Below, one piece after another: positions 59,014-64,000 of a stretch of 64,000 nt of DNA. The position numbers were made by a program, and so were the translations under genes. A model generated the notes under the pieces. The model saw nothing but the letters and a program-made list of their open reading frames with translations, was not told the DNA's origin and did no database searches. Origin of the DNA: Golubevia sp. BC0850 (lineage: Eukaryota; Basidiomycota; Exobasidiomycetes; Golubeviales; Golubeviaceae); the NCBI GenBank assembly GCA_012976225.1, contig JAAVVG010000008.1:496001-560000 (forward strand), given 5' to 3'. Each line of letters begins with the position of its first letter. The stretch's first letter is position 1.

Positions 59014-61809
59014 ATGGCTGCTCTAGCCAATTCTACAGCAGTCAATTCAACCTTGAAACCGAATATCAGCTCAACGAGTGGGAAGAAGAGAATTTCAACG
59101 AACCAAGATCCTATTCCTCCAGCTTCATCATCCTCATCTGATGGATACAAGTATGGAACCCTTCGATCAACCAAGAGTAACAGAAATTCTAGTCTTAATA
59201 GAAATCCCTTCAACAACTCATCTTTGAGAACTTCTTCACCGACTTCAGAGGATGAATCATCAGCTTCAGCTTCTCCTTCAGATCGTAGAGGTTCTTCATC
59301 TTCATTTGACTCAACTTCATCTTTAACTTCAATCTCAAAGCGTAGAAGAACTTCAAGGGACACGGATTATTTAGACATCAATGATGAAAGAGATAGGGAT
59401 AGACCTACAAGTTGGACCTCAATGGCAGATACAACTTGTGAAGATCTTCATCAAACATCATCCAACCCTTCAAAACCTGCTTTCAATTCTTCAATTTCAA
59501 GACCTAACTCTACCACTGATATCATTCAAACTGATTCAAATCAAGATCGAGAACAGGAAGAAGATGATGATGCCTCTTCAATTCAATCCTCTTCTTCCTC
59601 TTTCGATCGACGGATAGATTCACTTTTAAGCGCAACCATGATAGCTTTAGAATCTTCAAATTCATTGTTATTGTCCACTTTAGCAGGTAGATCCGATCTA
59701 GCAAGGTTTAGAGCTCTAGATCATTCATTGGGTGTAATCATGGACCATAAAGAATTGGAATTGAAATATCAATTGGATAGAGCTAATGAAATGTCAAATT
59801 GGGTGGATAAGGCGAGTAAGAAATTGGATGGTTTGATAGAATTGGAAAGGAAGAATGAAAGGCAACAGACAGTCACTGCAGTTCCTGGTTGGGGATTAGG
59901 ATTTGGAAGTAGGATCATGGGAGCAGGCACAACTCCTGAAGCTTCAGGATCTCATTGGAGGAAACCTTCAATTGGCAACATCTCTTCTGCTTCAAGTGGA
60001 ATAAGTTCTTTGAAGGGTAAAGATGAAGATGCAACCATTGGGAAAACTGCAGCTAAGAGATTGGAGAAGATGTTGAAGAATTCTCAAGATGCTTTGGAAA
60101 AGGAGAGGGAGAGGGAACAACAATTAGCAAATGAATCTCAAGACGAATCAAATCTGTCTTCTTCAATTCAATCCCAAACGAATTCAACTGGTTCAAATCA
60201 TTCTAGGAAACCTTCTTTAGCTGCTAGAGATGCTTTAGGAGCTATTGTCGCCAGAGATAGAGATGCACCTAGACATAAGATCCCTACTCCAACCTCTCCA
60301 AATACTTCGATTGCTTCTTTACCTACTTCTGAAACTTCTGAAACCCCTCCACCATCGAAGGACTTCAGTTTTCCTACGAGTCCTGGGGACAAGAGTTCAA
60401 GTCCTTCAAATCAAACCATTGTTGTACCAAACACTCCTCCATCTTCTAGACCGGTTGTGGGAAGGAAAGTTTGTGGTGGAGGTCAACTATTAGGAAGTGG
60501 AAGTAGAATTCGATTAGGTCAAAGTACTCCTGCAACTCCATCTACTTCTGTTGATAATAGTTCAAATTCACCTTTAGCTGATTTGATGGAAAGGCATGGA
60601 GATGTTTCAAGCAGTCATTCTAGGAAAGGCAGTAATGCAAGTCAATCAGGTCTAGGACTTCAATTTAGTGGAGATTCTCATTTTACTTCTAGACCTCCTT
60701 TATCTCCTTCTGCCAATGGTTCGAATTCTCCATCTCATCGTAGACCTGATAGTAGAGCTTCCTTAGCAAGTATCGAAGAAAGTAATGGTGAACCGAATCA
60801 AAATGTCAGGCAAACACAAGATTTCTTTAAGGACAGAACTTCTAGTAGACATACTTCTGTTAGTTCTTTAGCTAGCGTGGGAGGTTTATCAGTTAGAAGT
60901 TCAAGTAGTTACAGACCTAGAAGTCCTTTGATTCCTTGGGGTGATGATGGTTGGGATGTTGGTGGAAGTTCAAGTGTTACTCAAGAATCTATAGTTGAAA
61001 AGAATCTGAAGGGAAATTTGGCTTCTGCTCTTGGTTTCTCAGAAGCTCAAGAATCAAGTTCTGCATCCGAAAGATTATCTGAACTTCAATCTAGATCTAA
61101 ACCTAAACCTTCACCTTCAATCTCAACTTCAATTTCCAATTCTACAATCTCTTCAAACGCTTCTGTCAAATCTGCATCCACGATTTCTCCAGCAACTGCA
61201 TTTTTAGCTTCTAAGAACAGGAAAATCTCCAATTCAAATCTCGCACCACCTTCTATCACTTCGCCCTTCAATTCTGATGATCTCTCAATTTCACCTTCAA
61301 CTAAATTATCAAGTTCATTCTTGGATTCACAACAGACTTCTCCTTCTTTAACTCAGAATGGTCATAGAAGAAGTTCTCGAGAATACAATTTCGGTCATTC
61401 AAAATCTCCTTCTCTACTAAATGGACCTACCAGTCCTTCTGCCTCCCTTTCTTCTTTTGCGAATCAAAGTCCTTTTCATGATTTGGAAAATCAAAATTTA
61501 GATTCAAAGGCTAAGGGAAATGGAGAGGGAACTCTAGGTAGAAATGGTGCTTTAGCTGCTTTGAAAAGATTGAATGAACAAGATAAACCTGAGAATGAAG
61601 CTCAGGGAAGTAATCTTGTTCCTACAAGTCCTGGGAATACTTCAGCTGGTGGTTGGGGTTTCGCAAGTTGGATTGGATTTGGTGGAGGAGATACTTCTAA
61701 GGAGATTGAGAGAGAGGAAGTTGAACCTCAACATACTAGGAAACCTTCTAATGCAAGTGTGAATAGTATTGGGAAAAGACCTGGGATGATGAGAGGAGAG
61801 GTCATGTGA
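59014..61809 (+). CDS. Serine-rich, mostly disordered protein with a coiled-coil core
   Basis: A single 931-codon frame from ATG 59014 to TGA, without introns, unlike its neighbours. It is rich in Ser, Asn and Thr throughout. The ordered core lies at about 195-275: RRIDSLLSATMIALESSNSLLL, LDHSLGVIMDHKELELKYQLDRANEMSNW (cut short here by rule of length), a predicted helical region. A later EKMLKNSQDALEKEREREQ segment is a second coiled coil. The last part has tryptophans and glycines (GGWGFASWIGFGGGD). Phosphorylation-prone SRKPS and RKPSN motifs recur. No family is recognised. It is a host scaffold-like protein by look; function unknown. Confidence 0.75.
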   Translation: MAALANSTAVNSTLKPNISSTSGKKRISTNQDPIPPASSSSSDGYKYGTLRSTKSNRNSSLNRNPFNNSSLRTSSPTSEDESSASASPSDRRGSSSSFDSTSSLTSISKRRRTSRDTDYLDINDERDRDRPTSWTSMADTTCEDLHQTSSNPSKPAFNSSISRPNSTTDIIQTDSNQDREQEEDDDASSIQSSSSSFDRRIDSLLSATMIALESSNSLLLSTLAGRSDLARFRALDHSLGVIMDHKELELKYQLDRANEMSNWVDKASKKLDGLIELERKNERQQTVTAVPGWGLGFGSRIMGAGTTPEASGSHWRKPSIGNISSASSGISSLKGKDEDATIGKTAAKRLEKMLKNSQDALEKEREREQQLANESQDESNLSSSIQSQTNSTGSNHSRKPSLAARDALGAIVARDRDAPRHKIPTPTSPNTSIASLPTSETSETPPPSKDFSFPTSPGDKSSSPSNQTIVVPNTPPSSRPVVGRKVCGGGQLLGSGSRIRLGQSTPATPSTSVDNSSNSPLADLMERHGDVSSSHSRKGSNASQSGLGLQFSGDSHFTSRPPLSPSANGSNSPSHRRPDSRASLASIEESNGEPNQNVRQTQDFFKDRTSSRHTSVSSLASVGGLSVRSSSSYRPRSPLIPWGDDGWDVGGSSSVTQESIVEKNLKGNLASALGFSEAQESSSASERLSELQSRSKPKPSPSISTSISNSTISSNASVKSASTISPATAFLASKNRKISNSNLAPPSITSPFNSDDLSISPSTKLSSSFLDSQQTSPSLTQNGHRRSSREYNFGHSKSPSLLNGPTSPSASLSSFANQSPFHDLENQNLDSKAKGNGEGTLGRNGALAALKRLNEQDKPENEAQGSNLVPTSPGNTSAGGWGFASWIGFGGGDTSKEIEREEVEPQHTRKPSNASVNSIGKRPGMMRGEVM

Positions 61810-62437
61810 GGGGGAAAGTTAGCGGACCTCGGGTGAATTGGGGGGGGGGGAGGGAGTTCTTTTGGTTTTCAATTGTTATTTTCCTCAAACACAACACATT
61901 CATTTACATAAACTTCTCTTTTTTTCGTTTCTTTGCATCTTACCTATCAATACTTGATTCCCAATCATTTGTACTTCTAGTCTACTGCTACTTCTCTCTT
62001 TTGTAAACCTGTTTCCTCGTTCTTCCTTCCGTGAGGAGGTTCTCTCCTCGAGGTTCAAAAACACAGCCTTAGAGATGACATGCTTGAACTCGTGACCTTT
62101 AGTTAAAACGCCAGACCCTAGTATCCTAGCCAACAGAAGAGAGGGAATTTGGAAAGCTGTGCAACACGCAGCATGGAAGCGGAGACCGCGTGTTGCTCGA
62201 GGATTGGAAGGTGCCGATGCCGCGATTCTCTAGGTACAATCAGTACAAAGGAGCTTGAAATGACGTAGAAAAATCGGGGGTTTACGGAAAAGAACCAGAG
62301 GAGGAAATGACTTAAAAGGGCGACGAAAGAGCGGAGAGAAGCAAAATCGTCCCACAAAGGTTCTCATCTTGGCTCTCTTAACCATCTCATCTCAACCACA
62401 ACCATCCTAACAACTCAACAAGTACACATCATATCAA
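61810..62437. other. Intergenic region with a tRNA-like stretch
   Basis: 3' flank of the Ser-rich gene and promoter of the stomatin-like gene. It has a G10 tract near 61839 and a minus-strand stretch (about 62079-62135) that resembles the middle of a tRNA-Lys but does not fold cleanly. Confidence 0.4.
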
Positions 62438-64000
62438 ATGTCCAGCTCAAACGTATTCGACCATGAAGAGGAAGCTCCTCGTAAAGCAGTTCCAACTCCA
62501 AAGCCAGCTGATAATGGTCTTATTACCGTTCAAGTGAGTTCTCGACCTTTTGAGTCATCCTGCGATGCAAGCAGAAGTTACCATCATCTCTCCTTCCTCT
62601 TCTCACCTTTCTTTTCGAACTCTCCTCTTCATCTAGCCTTTAAGAAAAGCTGAGTTGCAACCCAGCTACGCCCAAGACCTGGACTATAACAAGGTTGGTG
62701 CCTTTGACAGAATGAAAAAGCTCGAAGAGAACTACCTACTGACTCCTTTCCCTTCTTTTCGACCATGCAATCGTTTTATAGGAAAGTGAAGGATTTTACG
62801 GATCCATGATCAACTGCATTGGAAGCTTCAGTGGCTGTGAGTAGAGATTGCCAGACTTTTGTTAAAGGGCGCCTCGTTCACCTCCTGACTTAGGAGGTGG
62901 GTCTGGTGCCAACCATGTTGAAAGTGCTTGTTGGATGTTTTGAGACTTTCTTGCTGACGAATCTTGCGTCGTCCTCCTCATTTCAGTCTTCGGTCAGTTG
63001 CCATGCTGTTTCTGCTGCCCAAACCCTTTCCAAGAAGTCAAGCAAGGTTCAGTTGGTATCGTTTCCAGGTTTGGGAAAGTCAGATCTACTGTTGATCCAG
63101 GTTTGGTATCAATCAATCCATGCTCTGAATCTCTTAGAGTCGTTGACGTCAAGTGAGTTCCAAGCTCTCTTCACCTCTCCTTTCCTTCTCTCCCTCTCTC
63201 CTGACTTCCGATCTTTCTTTCAAATCACCTCAGAGTTCAAGTCACTCAAATCCCTCAACAGATTGTTATGTCAAAGGACAACGTTAACATCAACATCGAA
63301 TCAGTCCTAGTTTGGTCTATTACCAATCCTTACAGAGGTAGGTCTACGCGAATTTACTCTTGAAACTTCTTCTCCATTCACTCAACCTTTTTTTAACCTT
63401 ATCCAATCCCTATCAATCACAGCAACCTTTAATGTTGGAAACGTCCAGACCGCTTTGATGGAGACCGCACAAACCACTCTCAGAGATGTAGTCGGTGCCA
63501 GAGCTCTTCAAAACGTCGTTTCCGATAGGGAAGGTGTAGCTCATGCCGTCGAAGAGATCGTCGAAGGAGTTGCTGAGAAATGGGGAGTCACTGTCTCTTC
63601 AATCTTGATCAAGGACATCTTATTCTCAAAGGAACTTCAAGAATCTCTTTCTTCTGCTGCTACTCAACGTAGAATCGGAGAGAGTAAAGTCATCGCTGCT
63701 CGTGCTGAAGTCGATGCTGCTAAGTTGATGAGACAGGTGAGCTCTTGTGGGAAAAAGACCTGGAAGAAGAGAGGGGAAGGATCCGTTTCTCTGACCCTCC
63801 ACTTTCTCCTCTCTCTCCCCCTCCAGGCCGCAGATATCTTGGCCTCTCCAGCTGCCATGCAAATCAGACAACTCGAAGCTCTACAGAACATGGCAAGAGG
63901 TTCTGGAACCAAGACCATTTTCGTGCCAATGTCTTTGACTCAAGGCGGAGCCTTCGCTGCCGAAGGATCTTCCTCAACTCAATCTATGGACATGGACAAG
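62438..64000 (+). CDS. Stomatin-like band-7/SPFH protein (cut by window edge)
   Basis: Exon 1 starts MSSSNVFDHEEEAP at ATG 62438; a 39-nt exon at 62655-62693 and further exons follow. After a short N-terminus, GQLPCCFCCPNPFQEV has a cysteine cluster suited to palmitoylation. The SPFH domain reads VGIVSRFGKVRSTVDPGLVSINP, SLRVVDVKVQVTQIPQQIV, NINIESVLVWSITNPY, then TLRDVVGARALQNVVSDREGVAH. A helix with AARAEVDAAKLMRQAADILASPAAMQIR and FVPMSLTQG finishes the visible part. These proteins form membrane scaffolds in lipid rafts. No stop is reached before base 64000, where the reading frame is still open (SMDMDK). Confidence 0.9.

Noticed and set aside
60198-60392. Frames opposite the Ser-rich gene
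   Set aside because: They are shadows of a 931-codon frame with strong low-complexity bias.

Overview
This window looks like a compact basidiomycete fungal genome, probably from the yeast-like Pucciniomycotina or Ustilaginomycotina; the exact taxon cannot be set from sequence alone. The evidence is dense genes on both strands, many short introns (mostly about 60-120 nt, GTGAGT/GTAAGT to YAG), codon use rich in AGA/TCA/TCT, and fungal families: POM152, GLE1, an ABCD transporter, a Gyp2-like GRAM-TBC RabGAP, a GH128-like glucanase and an S10 carboxypeptidase. Bacterial operons, CRISPR, LTR or virus-like elements and intact transposases were not seen.

Layout. 1-2.5 kb: the N-terminal end of an F-box gene running off the left edge, then a small secreted 8-cysteine protein built from four exons. 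3-8 kb: a GRE2-like reductase and an amino-acid permease with GATA-type sites upstream. 8.2-11.5 kb: a secreted histidine-rich protein assembled from phase-0 microexons and Kex2-type KR sites. 12-23 kb: a membrane-anchored disordered protein, a secreted S10 carboxypeptidase, a NmrA-like protein with a very large insertion, and OGG1. At 23.6 kb lies an intron-containing tRNA-His. 25.2-26.5 kb: a second secreted precursor, made of three KR/RR-bounded repeats, two of them on nearly identical exons. 27-35 kb: POM152 and GLE1, two nuclear-pore genes head to head. 35.5-48 kb: a PXA-domain protein, a membrane SDR, a nitrilase (NIT1/NIT2 type), an acyl-CoA-synthetase-like ligase, an unresolved 1.4 kb segment with a 27-bp RNA-like hairpin, and a peroxisomal ABCD half-transporter. 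48.5-58 kb: a secreted phosphoglycerate-mutase-like protein, an NAD-binding epimerase-like protein, a damaged F-box/LRR-type gene, the GRAM-TBC RabGAP and a GH128-like hydrolase. 59-64 kb: a 931-residue serine-rich protein and a stomatin-like band-7 protein cut by the right edge.

Working together: POM152 and GLE1 belong to the nuclear pore. The acyl-CoA-synthetase-like ligase and the ABCD transporter could both act in peroxisomal fatty-acid use. The least-described content is a set of secreted small or processed-peptide genes (1908-2495, 8252-11463, 25257-26452). They share a signal peptide, many short phase-0 exons and, in two of them, Kex2-like sites around repeats. These are the best candidates for undescribed biology here.
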